Part shown: positions 42,085 to 55,396 of the stretch, piece by piece
How the letters are laid out: the number at the start of each line of letters is the position of its first letter
How positions within the stretch are numbered: position 1 is the first letter of the stretch
From: Serripes groenlandicus
Taxonomy: Eukaryota > Mollusca > Bivalvia > Cardiida > Cardiidae
Length of the DNA: 64,000 bases
Reading direction: 5' to 3'
Assembly (NCBI GenBank): GCA_031761405.1
Contig: JASEVX010000010.1
Location: forward strand, 6,822,453-6,886,452
Translations under genes and position numbers: made by a program
Notes under the pieces: generated by a model
Told to the model about the DNA's origin: nothing
Seen by the model: only the letters and a program-made list of their open reading frames with translations
The model's database searches: none

Positions 42085-42400
42085 ATTAATGAATTAAGTA
42101 TAACTTTAGGGATTACTCGAACACGTCGATAACTCGAAGGTCATTTTCTGGTTCGATACATCGAGAGTCCACCGTACACAGCTGTATACATTAATGCATT
42201 GAGTATAACTTTAGGGATCACTGAAACACGTCGATAACTCGAAGGTCATTTTCTGGTTCGATACATCGAGAGTCCACCGTACACATCTGTATACATTAAT
42301 GAATTAAGTATAACTTTAGGGATCACTGAACACGTCGATAACTCGAAGGTCATTTTCCGGTTTGATACATCGAGAGTCCACCGTACACAGCTGTACACAC
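42085..42400. repeat. ~105-bp tandem repeat, three units
   Basis: Unit contains AATTAAGTATAACTTTAGGG, ATCACTGAACACGTCGATAA and TACATCGAGAGTCCACCGTA. Only one unit is present in the second copy (61822-61935), so it expanded or contracted after the copies diverged. Confidence 0.85.
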
Positions 42401-42814
42401 TTGTAGACAAGGGAGATCTGGATCAGGTTGTAAAGGGACACCTTTCTACCTGAAATGTCGCTGGCATATATCCATATACAGTACGCAGCCACTGTCATCC
42501 AAACTATATTGCTCAAGTTTCTATTCGTAAATGTTGTAAATATCTTTGGGTTTTCTATTCCATTCGATTGTATTTATTGTTGTTTTTATTTAGAGTTTTT
42601 TATTAATTTATTTAGGCATACGATTAATTCTGACATGTAGCAGTACATTGTTGATGCTTTATCCAGAACAGACGACTTCTTATACCTAACGCTGCAGCTG
42701 TAGTTTAAAAGTAGAATTTTGAAAAAATGATAATTTCTAACATTGTTTACAAATTGGTGTCAAAGCTATTTACTTTTAACAAATACTTAACAAAGGGTAG
42801 TAATAACTTTCCCT

Positions 42815-42955
42815 CCTTTGCGCTCAAGGTTGTGGGGTCAGCATTACTACGACTGACTCGCTGTCGGCCGAATAAATGGACCTGTAGTACTGGAAACACC
42901 CAGGAAACGCCGAGATATAACTGAACAATTGTTGAAAGCGGCGTTAAACACCACT
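42815..42955 (+). mobile_element. SINE 3' fragment
   Basis: GTAGTACTGGAAACACCCAG, GAAACGCCGAGATATAACTG, AACAATTGTTGAAAGCGGCG then TTAAAC. Counterpart at 62290-62430. This segment is the single-copy form of the unit amplified in the satellite. Confidence 0.75.
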
Positions 42956-43344
42956 ACAGATCTAGATCAGCCTGTGTATCTGCACACTGATCAAGATATA
43001 CATAGTTCACATATTACTGACGTTTGCTTGTTAGAGAAGTCTGTAACCTATAACCACAATGTTCTCAATGGTTAATACAGTCGCTTATAGAGATTTTCTA
43101 CACATGTATCTATATATATGTTCAAGTCGTCTGGAAAGATTTAAAGGAACTGAATCAACATACTTGTTTTTGTTAGGGGGTTTATTGTTCGAGGTTGTAT
43201 AGACATAAATAATGTTCTTATTTTACATCCATATTAATTGAATGTGCTTATTTTGTCATGTTAATTAAACTATTTCTGGGTCATTAGATTTGATCATTAA
43301 TTTAAATCGGAGTTCCTTTTCGTTTCTGTCCCAGGTAAAGTGGT

Positions 43345-43590
43345 ACCCTTATCCGTACTAACTTTCACAGCGTCGGCGTCGGGTGTCGGAGGTCGCGGGT
43401 TCGATACCCGAACAGGTCATACCCAGATACTGAAAAATGGTAGTAATGGTTTTCCCTCGTTTGCGCTCATGGATGTGGGGTTAGCATGACGACTAACTCA
43501 CTGATGCCAGTAGAACTGGTAAAGTACCAAGGAAACGCCGCGAAATGACTGAACAATTGTTGAATGCGGCGTAAAACAACATACAAACAA
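43345..43590 (+). mobile_element. tRNA-headed SINE
   Basis: B box GGTTCGATACC at 43398-43408, core AATGGTAGTAATGGTTTTCC, 3' part CAAGGAAACGCCGCGAAATG and ACTGAACAATTGTTGAATGC, (CAAA)n-like tail. Counterpart at 62905-63102. Confidence 0.78.
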
Positions 43591-44168
43591 ACAGAACAAA
43601 TGTGTACAGATGTGGGCGACACCGGTTGTCAATCTAGGCGGTCGAACCCCAGACTGTCAACATTCTTTCCAACGTTTGACAGAAGTCAATATGTAATACA
43701 AGCGTCATACACCAATTGAATAACAGTCCACGTGGAAACGTAGCCAGTTGCCTGAAAAGGCTGCTATATGGAATACTGTTCTGATAACCGTGCATATCTT
43801 GATCAGGCTGTGCGGAACCGTATGCTGATATGGGTCTACTCTTTTCACGAAAGCCAAAATTTAACCTTTGTTTTATTTACGAGCTCAAATATCGCCTAAT
43901 CGACCAGTACCAATTTGGGAAGTGTTGCGTATACGAAAGGGTATGTCAATAATAACGGCACAATTAAATTACATCAAAATACTTTAACAATGTTACTAAT
44001 GGCTCTCAAGGTTGAGGGGTTAGCATTAGGACTGACTCGCTGGTGTAAGGTTAAATGAACCAGTTGTACTGGTAAATTACCCACGAAACGCTGTGATATA
44101 ACTGATAAGTTGTTGTACTGGTAAATTACCCACGAAACGCCGTGATATAACTGACAAGTTGTTGTACT

Positions 44169-44914
44169 TAGGAAATAGATCTCATTTTGAGTGATATACC
44201 GGCTCGTATATCACGATTGGGAGTTCAGGTGTGTAGTAATTAATCACAAAGGCCGGATGGCCTGAGTGATTAATTTATACACACCTGAACGACACACCGT
44301 GATATAAGAGCCGGTATATCACTCAAAATGAGATCTATTTCAATTCTAGCACTCGTTTATAACTTAAAGGGATACAAATTAAGGGGAACTAGGTTTTGAC
44401 AGGACGTTGTTTTCCTTGATAAAATCACGTGTAGGCTATTCTATCTTTACTCCCCATTGTATTTGTTTTGGAAATATTCGATTTTTTCAACTAACAAAAC
44501 ATTTTGAAATCAGTTTTATTAACAGTCTTTGAACATTTTATTTTTATTAAAACTATTTCAATTGTTCTTAAACTCATCATGGGCAATTAGTTACTGTCTC
44601 ATTCTAACACAACGTTTTCGACCGCGCCAAAAATGTTGGTAAAACACGTGAATGACGTCATTTAAAATAATAACGTCACCGTTACAATTCAAATTTCCAA
44701 ACGGCATTTACAACAAAATCTCGTGACTTCATTCATAAAATGTCAAACCCAACGTAGTAACGCATGCGCTCTGAGAAACGTTGTATGAAAAAAACTCGGG
44801 AGGGAATTTCAACAGCCGAAAATAGTTCCGGAAACTTAGAGTGATATACTGCATTTAGATCACGCTCAAATCCTTCTTTGTGTATAGAAGGGAAATTGTC
44901 AATAGTGTTAGAAT
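44169..44914. repeat. Foldback-bearing insert in the satellite, copy 1
   Basis: Begins with a long imperfect inverted repeat: left arm from 44173 (TAGATCTCATTTTGAGTGAT, ATACCGGCTC), right arm ending about 44341 (GAGCCGGTATATCACTCAAA, ATGAGATCTATTT). About 570 bp follow with TGACGTCATTT and ATAACGTCACC. Not a protein gene. Confidence 0.85.
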
Positions 44915-46743
44915 GGTAAATTACCCACGAAACGCCGTGATATAACTGACTAAGTTGTAGTACTGGTAAATTACCCACGAAACGCCGTGATATAACTGAC
45001 AAGTTGTTGTACAGGTAAATTACCCACGAAACGCCGTGATATAACTGACAAGTTGTTGTACAGGTAAATTACCCACGAAACGCCGTGTTATAACTGACTA
45101 AGTTGTTGTACAGGTAAATTACCCACGAAACGCCGTGATATAACTGACAAGTTGTTGTACAGGTAAATTACCCACGAAACACCGTGTTATAACTGACAAG
45201 TTGTTGTACTGGTAAATTACCCACGAAACGCCGTGATATAACTGACAAGTTGTTGTACAGGTAAATTACCCACGAAACGCCGTGATATAACTGACTAAGT
45301 TGTTGTACAGGTAAATTACCCACGAAACGCCGTGATATAACTGACTAAGTTGTTGTACAGGTAAATTACCCACGAAACGCCGTGATATAACTGACTAAGT
45401 TGTTGTACAGGTAAATTACCCACGAAACGCCGTGATATAACTGACTAAGTTGTTGTACAGGTAAATTACCCACGAAACGCCGTGATATAACTGACAAGTT
45501 GTTGTACTGGTAAATTACCCACGAAACGCCGTAATATAACTGACTAAGTTGTTGTACTGGTAAATTATCCACGAAACGCCGTGTTATAACTGACAAGTTG
45601 TTGTACTGGTAAATTACCCACGAAACGCCGTGATATAACTGACAAGTTGTTGTACTGGTAAATTACCCACGAAACGCCGTGATATAACTGACTAAGTTGT
45701 TGTACGGGTAAATTATCCACGAAACGCCGTGTTATAACTGACAAGTTGTTGTACAGGTAAATTACCCACGAAACGCCGTAATCTAACTGACAAGTTGTTG
45801 TACTGATAAATGACCCACGAAACGCCGTAATCTAACTGACAAGTTGTTGTACTGGTAAATGACCCACGAAACGCCGTGATATAACTGACAAGTTGTTGTA
45901 CAGGTAAATTACCCACGAAACGCCGTGATATAACTGACTAAGTTGTTGTACAGGTAAATTACCCACGAAACGCCGTGATATAACTGACAAGTTGTTGTAC
46001 AGGTAAATTACCCACGAAACGCCGTGATATAACTGACAAAGTTGTTGAACTGGTAAATTACCCACGAAACGCCGTGATATAACTGACAAGTTGTTGTACA
46101 GGTAAATTACCCACGAAACGCCGTGATATAACTGACTAAGTTGTTGTACTGGTAAATGACCCACGAAACGCCGTGATATAACTGACAAGTTGTTGTAAAG
46201 GTAAATTACCCACGAAACGCCGTGATATAACTGACAAGTTGTTGTACAGGTAAATTACCCACGAAACGCCGTGATATAACTGACTAAGTTGTTGTACAGG
46301 TAAATTACCCACGAAACGCCGTGATATAACTGACTAAGTTGTTGTACTGGTAAATTACCCACGAAACGCCGTGATATAACTGACAAGTTGTTGTACAGGT
46401 AAATTACCGACGAAACGCCGTGATATAACTGATAAGTTGTAGTACTGGTAAATTACCCACGAAACGCCTTGATATAACTGACAAGTTGTTGTACAGGTAA
46501 ATTACCCACGAAACGCCGTGATATAACTGACTAAGTTGTTGTACTGGTAAATTACCCACGAAACGCCGTATTATAACTGACAAGTTGTTGTACAGGTAAA
46601 TTACCCACGAAACGCCGTGATATAACTGACTAAGTTGTTGTACAGGTAAATTACCCACGAAACGCCGTGATATAACTGACAAGTTGTTGTACTGATAAAT
46701 GACCCACGAAACGCCGTGATATAACTGACTAAGTTGTTGTACT

Positions 46744-47491
46744 TAGGAAATAGATCTCATTTTGAGTGATATACCGGCTCGTATATCACGATTGGGAGTT
46801 CAGGTGTGTAGTAATTAATCACGAAGGCCGAATGGCCTGAGTGATTAATTTAAACACACCTGAACGACACATCGTGATATAAGAGCCGGTATATCACTCA
46901 AAATGAGATCTATTTCAATTCTAGCACTTTTTTTATAACTTAAAGGGATACAAATTAAGGGTGAACTATGTTTTGACATGACGTTGTTTTCCTTGATAAA
47001 ATAACGTGTAGGCTATTCTATCTTTACTCCCCATTGTATTTGTTTAGATAATATTCGACTTTTTCAACTAACAAAACATTTTGAAATCAGTTATATTAAC
47101 AGTCTATGAACATTTTATTTTTATTATACTTTTTCAATTGTTCTTAAACTCATCATGAGCAATTTCTTACTGTCTCATTCTAACACAACGTTTTCGAGCG
47201 CGCCAAAAATGTTGGTAAAACACGTGAATGACGTCATTTAAACAATAACGTCACCGTTACAATTCAAATTTCCAAACGGCATTTACAACAAAAGCTCGTG
47301 ACTTCATTCATAAAATGTCAAGCCCAACGTAGTAACGCATTGCGCTCTGAGAAACGTTGTATGAAAAATACGCGGGAGGGAATTTCAACAGCCAAAAATA
47401 GTTCCGGAAATTTAGAGTGATATACTGCATTTAGATCACGCTCAAATCCTTCTTTGTGTATAGAAGAGAAATTGTCAATAGTGTTAGAATG
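46744..47491. repeat. Foldback-bearing insert in the satellite, copy 2
   Basis: Near-identical to 44169-44914 and in the same place within the array unit, 2,575 bp downstream. This implies that insert plus flanking units were duplicated as a block rather than inserted twice. Confidence 0.85.
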
Positions 47492-50400
47492 GTAAATTAC
47501 CCACGAAACGCCGTGTTATAACTGACAAGTTGTTGTACTGGTAAATTACCCACGAAACGCCGTGATATAACTGACAAGTTGTTGTACAGGTAAATTACCC
47601 ACGAAACGCCGTGATATAACTGACTAAGTTGTTGTACAGGTAAATTACCCACGAAACGCCGTGATATAACTGACTAAGTTGTTGTACAGGTAAATTACCC
47701 ACGAAACGCCGTGATATAACTGACAAGTTGTTGTACAGGTAAATTACCCACGAAACGCCGTGTTATAACTGACAAGTTGTTGTACTGGTAAATTACCCAC
47801 GAAACGCCGTGATATAACTGACTAAGTGGTTGTACTGGTAAATTACCCACGAAACGCCGTGATATAACTGACAAGTTGTTGTACAGGTAAATTACCCACG
47901 AAACGCCGTGATATAACTGACAAGTTGTTGTACTGATAAATTACCCACGAAACGCCGTGATATATCTGACTAAGTTGTTGTACAGGTAAATTACCCACGA
48001 AACGCCGTGATATAACTGACAAGTTGTTGTACAGGTAAATTACCCACGAAACGCGTGATATAACTGACAAGTTGTTGTACTGATAAATTACCACGAAACG
48101 CCGTGATATAACTGACTAAGTTGTTGTACTGGTAAATTACCCACGAAACGCCGTGATATAACTGACTAAGTTGTTGTACTGGTAAATTACCCACGAAACG
48201 CCGTGATATAACTGACAAGTTGTTGTACAGGTAAATTACCCACGAAACGCCGTGATATAACTGACTAAGTTGTTGTACTGGTAAAATTACCCACGAAACG
48301 CCGTGATATAACTGACAAGTTGTTGTACAGGTAAATTACCCACGAAACGCCGTGATATAACTGACTAAATTGTTGTACAGGTAATAACCCACGAAACGCC
48401 GTGATATAACTGACAAGTTGTTGTACAGGTAAATTACCCACGAAACGCCGTGATATAACTGACAAGTTGTTGTAACTGGTAAATTACCCACGAAACGCCG
48501 TGATATAACTGACAAGTTGTTGTACAGGTAAATTACCCACGAAACGCCGTGATATAACTGACTAAGTTGTTGTACTGGTAAATTACCCACGAAACGCCGT
48601 AATATAACTGACAAGTTGTTGTACTGGTAAATTACCCACGAAACGCCGTGATATAACTGACAAGTTGTTGTACTGGTAAATTACCCCACGGAACGCCGTG
48701 ATATAACTGACAAGTTGTTGTACTGGTAAATTACCCACGAAACGCCGTGATATAACTGACAAGTTGTTGTACTGATAAATTACCCACGAAACGCCGTGAT
48801 ATAACTGACTAAGTTGTTGTACTGGTAAATTACCCACGAAACGCCGTGTTATAACTGACAAGTTGTTGTACAGGTAAATTACCAACGAAACGCCGTGATA
48901 TAACTGACTAAGTTGTTGTACTGGTAAATTACCCACGAAACGCCGTGATATAACTGACAAGTTGTTGTACAGGTAAATTACCCACGAAACGCCGTGATAT
49001 AACTGACTAAGTTGTTGTACAGGTAAATTACCCACGAAACGCCGTGATATAACTGACAAGTTGTTTGTACAGGTAAATTACCCACGAAACGCCGTGATAT
49101 AACTGACAAGTTGTTGTACTGGTAAATTACCACGAAACGCCGTGATATAACTGACTAAGTTGTTGTACTGGTAAATTACCCACGAAACGCCGTGATATAA
49201 CTGACAAGTTGTTGTACAGGTAAATTACCCACGAAACGCCGTGATATAACTGACAAGTTGTTGTACTGGTAAATTACCCACGAAACGCCGTGATATAACT
49301 GACTAAGTTGTTGTACTGGTAAATTACCCACGAAACGCCGTGATATAACTGACAAGTTGTTGTACTGGTAAATTACCCACGAAACGCCGTGATATAACTG
49401 ACTAAGTTGTTGTACTGGTAAATTACCCACGAAACGCCGTGATATAACTGACTAGTTGTTGTACAGGTAAATACCCACGAAACACCGTGATATAACTGAC
49501 AAGTTGTTGTACAGGTAAATTACCCACGAAACGCCGTGTTATAACTGACAAGTTGTTGTACAGGTAAATTACCCACGAAACGCGTGATATAACTGACAAG
49601 TTGTGTACAGGTAAATTACCCACGAAACGCCGTGTTATAACTGACTAAGTTGTTGTACTGGTAAATGACCCACGAAACGCCGTGATATAACTGAGTAAGT
49701 TGTTGTACAGGTAAATTACCCACGAAACGCCGTAATATAACTGACAAGTTGTTGTAGTGGTAAATTACCCACGAAACGCCGTGATATAACTGACTAAGTT
49801 GTTGTACAGGTAAATTACCACGAAACACCGTGATATAACTGACAAGTTGTTGTACAGGTAAATTACCCACGAAACGCCGTGTTATAACTGACAAGTTGTT
49901 GTACAGGTAAATTACCAACGAAACGCCGTGATATAACTGACTAAGTTGTTGTACTGGTAAATTACCCACGAAACGCCGTGATATAACTGACAAGTTGTTG
50001 TACAGGTAAATTACCCACGAAACGGCCGTGATATAACTGACAAGTTGTTGTACTGGTAAATTACCCACGAAACGCCGTGATATAACTGACTAAGTTGTTG
50101 TACTGGTAAATGACCCACGAAACGCCGTGATATAACTGACTAAGTGTTGTACAGGTAAATTACCCACGAAACGCCGTAATATAACTGACAAGTTGTTGTA
50201 GTGGTAAATTACCCACGAAACGCCGTGATATAACTGACAAGTTGTTGTACAGGTAAATTACCCACGAAACGCCGTGATATAACTGATAAGTTGTTGTACA
50301 GGTAAATGACCCACGAAACGCCGTAATATAACTGACAAGTTGTTGTACAGGTATAACTGACAAGTTGTTGTACTGATAAATTACCCACGAAAACGCCGTG

Positions 50401-51977
50401 ATATAACGGACAAGTTGTTGTACTGGTAAATTACCCACGAAACGCCGTGATATAACTGACAAGTTGTTGTACTGGTAAATTACCCACGAAACGCCGTGAT
50501 ATAACTGATAAGTTGTTGTACAGGTAAATTACCCACGAAACACCGTGATATAACTGACAAGTTGTTGTACAGGTAAATTACCCACGAAACGCCGTGATAT
50601 AACTGACAAGTTGTTGTACAGGTAAATTACCCACGAAACGCCGTGATATAACTGACAAGTTGTTGTACAGGTAAATTACCCACGAAACACCGTGATATAA
50701 CTGACAAGTTGTTGTACTGGTAAATTACCCACGAAACGCCGTGATATAACTGATAAGTTGTTGTACAGGTAAATTACCCACGAAACGCCGTGATATAACT
50801 GACTAAGTTGTTGTACAGGTAAATTACCCACGAAACGCCGTGATATAACTGACAAGTTGTTGTACAGGTAAATTACCCACTAAACGCCGTGATATAACTG
50901 GCAAGTTGTTGTACTGGTAAATTACCCACGAAACGCCGTGATATAACTGACAAGTTGTTGTACTGGTAAATTACCCACGAAACGCCGTGATATATCTGAC
51001 TAAGTTGTTGTACAGGTAAATTACCCACGAAACGCCGTGATATAACTGACAAGTTGTTGTACAGGTAAATTACCCACGAAACGCCGTGATATAACTGACT
51101 AAGTTGTTGTACAGGTAATTACCCACGAAACACCGTGATATAACTGACAAGTTGTTGTACAGGTAAATTACCCACGAAACGCCGTGTTATAACTGACAAG
51201 TTGTTGTACAGGTAAATTACCAACGAAACGCCGTGATATAACTGACTAAGTTGTTGTACTGGTAAATTACCCACGAAACGCCGTGATATAACTGACAAGT
51301 TGTTGTACAGGTAAATTACCCACGAAACGCCGTGATATAACTGACTAAGTTGTTGTACAGGTAAATTACCCACGAACGCCGTGATATAACTGACAAGTTG
51401 TTGTACAGGTAAATTACCCACGAAAAGCCGTGATATAACTGACAAGTTGTTGTACTGGTAAATTACCCACGAAACGCCGTGATATAACTGACTAAGTTGT
51501 TGTACTGGTAAATTACCCACGAAACGCCGTGATATAACTGACAAGTTGTTGTACAGGTAAATTACCCACGAAACCGCCGTGATATAACTGACAAGTTGTT
51601 GTACTGGTAAATTACCCACGAAACGCCGTGATATAACTGACTAAGTTGTTGTACTGGTAAATTACCCACGAAACGCCGTGATATAACTGACAAGTTGTTT
51701 GTACTGGTAAATTACCCACGAAACGCCGTGATATAACTGACTAAGTTGTTGTACTGGTAAATTACCCACGAAACGTCGTGATATAACTGACTAGTTGTTG
51801 TACAGGTAAATTACCCACGAAACACCGTGATATAACTGACAAGTTGTTGTACAGGTAAATTACCCACGAAACGCCGTGTTATAACTGACAAGTTGTTGTA
51901 CAGGTAAATTACCCACGAAACGCCGTGATATAACTGACAAGTTCTTGTACAGGTAAATTACCCACGAAACGCCGTGT

Positions 51978-52177
51978 NNNNNNNNNNNNNNNNNNNNNNN
52001 NNNNNNNNNNNNNNNNNNNNNNNNNNNNNNNNNNNNNNNNNNNNNNNNNNNNNNNNNNNNNNNNNNNNNNNNNNNNNNNNNNNNNNNNNNNNNNNNNNNN
52101 NNNNNNNNNNNNNNNNNNNNNNNNNNNNNNNNNNNNNNNNNNNNNNNNNNNNNNNNNNNNNNNNNNNNNNNNNNNNN
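51978..52177. other. Assembly gap (200 N)
   Basis: 200 N placeholder directly after the long 49/50-bp array and directly before the second copy of the 38.25-44 kb region. True size is unknown. The long tandem array is a natural place for assembly to break or misjoin. Confidence 0.95.
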
Positions 52178-52482
52178 TTTCATTTATAGTCAGAAAACAA
52201 CACTGTTGTTATTAACTGTTTTTCAAAAAGAAAATCAAGGTATTTGTGATACTTCCTAGGAACAATACACATGTATAAACCAAGTCACATAACTCTGGCT
52301 TTGATAATTAATCAGTAATGCCCCTTTTTCGACTCAGAAAAAAGTAACGAGCGTTGGCGCTCGCTTGTGGTGCTCTTGTTTGTTCATAAAAGGTAAAAAA
52401 CATACATTTTTCCATACAATCCTGTTGAAAAAAAAATTAATATAATTTCAAACTATTCGCAATTTCTTTTTTCCATCCATAG

Positions 52483-52686
52483 CCGTTGATCTCCCTACCG
52501 GCCATATTGGTGTGACCAGATTATTGTTTGAGATAGTACACGACGGGCCGCTCGGTGGACACAACCCACTAGACCCGTCCTTTACACAGAGGTCTATTGA
52601 CACAATCGTGGACGGAGATTATTCCGTTGTGGAAGGTTCCCATTAACAACAGAGTGGCGGTCACTCTCATCACAGATTATCAACAT
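52483..52686 (+). pseudogene. Second copy of hexosaminidase exon 12, with frame-breaking insertions
   Basis: Aligns with 38858-39056 but is 5 bases longer. Extra single bases occur near GTTGATCTC, GGTGTGACC, GATAGTACACGAC (two) and GGTTCCCATTAACAAC. The acceptor and the weak donor (CAACATGTTTGT) are kept. Because substitutions are few and almost all damage is single-base insertion, this may be unpolished long-read error beside the gap rather than true decay. Confidence 0.85.
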
Positions 52687-53103
52687 GTTTGTATTTAACT
52701 AATTCTCTATCGCTTTTTCTGCTATTTCGGAACCGTTTTGTGGAAACATTTCCTCAAAAGTGCTCCCTTTGCCATGCATCAATCTCCAAACTTCTGATTT
52801 TCCAAAATATGCAAAACTTTATTAGTTCACCAGATTCATGTAAGAGGCTCTTGTGTTACTCAATTAACGTTGAAAAATATGGCCACCATTGCGCGGTACT
52901 CGTTTATACCCCCAGATACATAGTATATGGGGGATTTATAGGAGTCGCGCTTGTCGGATGGTCGGTTAGTCGTTGGTCTGTGGACCCTTCTTGTGAACAC
53001 TATTTCTCAGCAACCCTTGGTAAGAATTCAATATAACTTCACAAGAATGATTGATACCAAGCCTAGTTGTGCATATTGTTGGAGCGTGTTACACTGGGGA
53101 ATT

Positions 53104-53990
53104 ATTAGCTTTGCTCAAGGTGAGTTATGTGATCGCCTTTTGTCCGGCGTCTGTCGTGCGTCAACTTCTTCTCCTCAGTAAACCAGCTTGGTCAATTGGG
53201 ATGAATCTTCACAGAAAGCATCCTCTCAATGACCTCACCAGATTTCTTTAATTTTTTGGGATCCATGCAGAATTCTGGTTTCCATGGCAACGAAATGAAA
53301 AAAACTTCAAAATTCTTCTTTTCCCGAACTGGTTGGCAGATTTTCAAATAATTTGTAGAAATGTTCCTTGGATGACCCCTCTATCAGATTCCTTCAAGCC
53401 ATGTTGATTGTTGTGTGAGATAACCAGGAAATGCATGAGTAGGTGAACTGCGCGCCGTGATATAACAGAAATTGTTTAAAAACGGCGTTAAAACCCCAAT
53501 CAATCAATCAGTCAGGCCCGATTTTTCAAATAATTTTGTAGAAATGTTCCTTGGATGACCCTCTATCAGATTCCTTCAAGCCATGTTGATTGGTCGAAAA
53601 AACATGGCCGCCAGGGGGGGGGGGGGGGGGGGGGGGTCTATTTTGCCTTATATGGCTATAGTGAAAACTTAAAAATCTTCTCCGAAAGTGTCAGGCCGAT
53701 TTTCAAATTATTTCGTAGAAATGTTCCTTAAGTGACCCACTTACAGATTCCCTCAAGCCATGTTGATTAGTCAGAAAAACATGGCCGCCAGTGGAAAGGG
53801 CTATTTTGCCTTATATGGCTATAGTGAAAACTTAAAAAAATCTCTCCTCCAGGGTACCCTCTAGTCAGATTCCTTCAAGCCAAGTTGATTGCGTCGGAAA
53901 CAATGGCCGCCAGGGGGCGGGCTTATATATTTAAATTGAAATAAAAAAAAATTCAAGGTGAGCGATCCAGGGCCATCATGGCCCTCTTGT
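53104..53990 (+). mobile_element. Helitron-like family B element B2
   Basis: Damaged 5' palindrome (TTAGCTTTGCTCAAGGTGAG), ~175-bp tandem units, 3' end GGGCCATCATGGCCCTCTTGT abutting B3. A SINE tail fragment (53410-53512, GTGATATAACAGAAATTGTT...CAATCAATCA) is inserted or fused within it. Confidence 0.65.
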
Positions 53991-55396
53991 TAGCTCACCT
54001 GAGCTTTGCTCAAGGTGAGTTATTGTGATCGCCTTTTGTCCGGCGTCCGGCGTCTCCATCGTGCATTAACTTCTTCTCCTCAGTAACCGGTCGGTCAATT
54101 GGGATGAAACTTCACAGAAAGCATCCTCTCAATGACTCACCAGATTTCCTTCAAATTATTGGGATCCATGCAGAATTCTGGTTTCCATGGCAACGAAATG
54201 AAAAAAACTTAAAAAATTCTTCTTCTCCCAAACTGGTTGGCAGATTTCAAATAATTTGTAGAAATGTTCCTTGGGATGACCATCTGTCAGATTCCTTCAA
54301 GCCATGTTGATTGGTCGAAAAATATGGCCGCCAGGGGGGCGGGGCTATTTTGACCTTATATGGCTATAGTGAAAAATCTTCTTCTCCAAAAGTGTCAAGC
54401 CGATTTTCAAATAATTTTGTAGAAATGTTCCTTGGATGACCCTCTATCAGATTCCTTTAAGCCAAGTTGATTGGTGAAAAAACATGGCCGCCAGGAGGGC
54501 GGGGCTATTTTGCCTTATTATGGCTATAGTGAAAACTTAAAAAATCTTCTTCTCCGAAAGTGTCGGGCGATTTTCAAATAATTTTGTAGAAATGTTCCTT
54601 ATATGGACCCTTCTATCAGATTCCTTCAAGCCAAGTTGATTGGTCGAAAAACATGGCCACCAGGGGGACGGGGCTATTTTGCCTTATATGGCTATAGTGA
54701 AAACTTAAAAAATCTTCTTCTCCCAATCTGGTTGGCAGATTTTCAAATAATTTTGTAGAAATGTTCTTGGATGCACCCTCTGTCAGATTCCTTCAAGCCA
54801 TGTTGATTGGTCCAAAAACATGGCTGCTGCCAGGGGGGGCGGGTTATATGGCTATAGGGAAAACTTAAAAAATCTTCTTCTCCAAAAGTGTCAGGCCGAT
54901 TTTCAAATAATTTTGTAGAAATATTCCTTGGATGACCCTCTATCAGATTCCTTCAAGCCAAGTTGATTAGTCGAAAAACATGGCCGCCAGGGGGGCGGGG
55001 CTATTTTGCCTTATGTGGCTATAGTGAAAACTTAAAAATCTTCTTCTCCGAAAGTGCTCAGCCCTGATTTTTCAAATAATTTTTGTAGAAATGTTACTTA
55101 AGTGACCCTCTTTCAGATTCCTGCAAGCATGTTGATTGGTCAAAAAACATGCCACCAGGGGGTGCGGGCTATTTTGCCTTATATGGCTATAGTGAAAACT
55201 TAAAATATCTTCTTCTCGAAAGTGTCGGGCTGATTTTCAAATAATTTTGTAGAAATGTCCTAGGGTGACCCTCTATCAGATTCCTTCAAGCCAAGTTGAT
55301 TGGTCGTAAGCTATGGCCGCCAGGGGCGGGGCTTATATAGCTAAAGTGAAAACAAAAATCAGGTGAGCGATTCCAGGACCATCATGGCCCTCTTGT
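53991..55396 (+). mobile_element. Helitron-like family B element B3
   Basis: Complete 5' palindrome (TAGCTCACCTGAGC..GCTCAAGGTGAG), GTCCGGC microsatellite remnant, about seven ~175-bp units, 3' hairpin ...CATCATGGCCCTCTTGT. Starts on the base after B2 ends. Confidence 0.75.

Larger units (their letters stand above)
40177..44060. other. 3' flank of the hexosaminidase gene
   Basis: No coding exon seen after the stop. Contains MITE and SINE copies listed separately, a hairpin at 41805-41885 (GCGAAGCAGCAGTTCTGATA against its complement) and short tandem repeats. Nearly all of it recurs in 58313-63540. Confidence 0.7.
44060..51977. repeat. Large 49/50-bp satellite-like array derived from a SINE 3' region
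   Basis: Roughly 130 head-to-tail units (44060-44168, 44915-46743, 47492-51977). Unit: GTACTGGTAAATTACCCACG, AAACGCCGTGATATAACTGA, CAAGTTGTT; two main variants are CAAG (49 bp) and CTAAG (50 bp), with GTACAGG or GTACTGG. The same sequence occurs once in ordinary SINE tails and three times at 63560-63740. It runs into the 200-N gap, so the true length is unknown. Minus-strand open frames across it (MSVISRRFVGNLPVQQ...) are periodic artefacts. Confidence 0.95.

Noticed and set aside
44060..51977. CRISPR-like array
   Set aside because: Units are contiguous with no unique spacers, in a eukaryotic genome.
44733..52183. Many minus-strand open frames of 60-166 codons repeating MSVISRRFVGNLPVQQLSQL
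   Set aside because: They follow the 49/50-bp satellite unit; 49 and 50 are not multiples of 3, so the same unit is read in all three frames. No start context, no family, and the unit comes from a SINE tail.
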